Below are positions 8,083 to 8,198 of a DNA stretch of 8,198 bases, piece by piece. The stretch is from Prevotella sp. GTDB taxonomy: Bacteria > Bacteroidota > Bacteroidia > Bacteroidales > Bacteroidaceae. The translations under genes and the position numbers were made by a program. The notes under the pieces were generated by a model. It worked only from the letters and a program-made list of their open reading frames with translations, made no database searches and had not been told where the DNA came from. The stretch is from contig JAFRQC010000174.1 of NCBI GenBank assembly GCA_017428805.1, positions 1 to 8,198 on the forward strand, given 5' to 3'. Position 1 is the first letter of the stretch. The number at the start of each line of letters is the position of its first letter.

Positions 8083-8198
8083 TTACTCGTTATTTCCTAA
8101 GAACGAGATGCGTTTCAAGGGCAACATATTTTTGTCATCGTCAGACATCTTATCGTAGTATTCCTGCCACATCTCGATGAAGTCATTACCATCGATGA
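8083..8198 (-). CDS. C-terminal end of an unidentified protein (partial)
   Basis: An open minus-strand frame enters from the right edge and stops at TAA (8085-8083), giving 38 complete codons. The peptide is acidic and polar, starting SIDGNDFIEMWQEYYDKMSD and ending with LPLKRISFLGNNE. I do not recognise the family. Support for it being real: the codon use and composition look coding rather than intergenic, the stop is followed shortly by a strong terminator-like hairpin, and the direction matches ruvA and sprA. There is no transmembrane segment, signal or known motif in the visible part. It could also be a chance open frame, since only 116 bases are seen. Confidence 0.6.
   Translation of the reverse strand, partial: IDGNDFIEMWQEYYDKMSDDDKNMLPLKRISFLGNNE

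Noticed and set aside
1..8198. CRISPR arrays, tRNA or rRNA genes, insertion sequences, phage or defence genes
   Set aside because: No spaced direct-repeat array, cloverleaf, rRNA-like segment, transposase frame or defence domain was seen; about 98 percent of the window is accounted for by sprA, ruvA and the partial gene.

Overview
The window is a piece of a Bacteroidota chromosome, most likely from the order Bacteroidales and plausibly Prevotella-like. The main reason is a nearly complete, continuously open minus-strand gene for SprA (called Sov in Porphyromonas), the outer-membrane translocon of the type IX secretion system (T9SS), a system restricted to the Bacteroidota. The coding DNA looks G+C-rich, while the short intergenic stretches are A/T-rich.

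Layout: every gene I can support is on the minus strand, so transcription runs from high to low coordinates. At the right edge (8083-8198) is the last 38 codons of a protein I do not recognise. It is followed by a strong inverted repeat (8022-8056) that looks like its terminator. A short A/T-rich gap with a weak promoter candidate leads to ruvA (7339-7941), the Holliday-junction-binding subunit of RuvAB. Immediately after the ruvA stop is a G/C-rich palindromic element (7307-7337) that resembles an interspersed intergenic repeat. Then sprA starts at 7260 (or 7287) and runs off the left edge with 2420 codons present and no in-frame stop. Judged by the family's usual length of about 2400-2500 residues, only the C-terminal tail is missing.

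How the genes fit together: ruvA and sprA are 78 bp apart with no evident promoter between them, so co-transcription is plausible, but they have no known functional link (DNA repair versus protein secretion). The presence of sprA implies that the organism exports proteins carrying T9SS C-terminal signals. The partner genes (porV, plug, gldK/L/M/N, porU) are not in this window.

I did not find a novel system. The most unusual feature is a 27-bp tandem repeat inside sprA. It encodes a Lys/Asn/Asp/Pro-rich linker in the C-terminal third of the protein and may vary in length between strains. The many long plus-strand open frames are antisense shadows of sprA.
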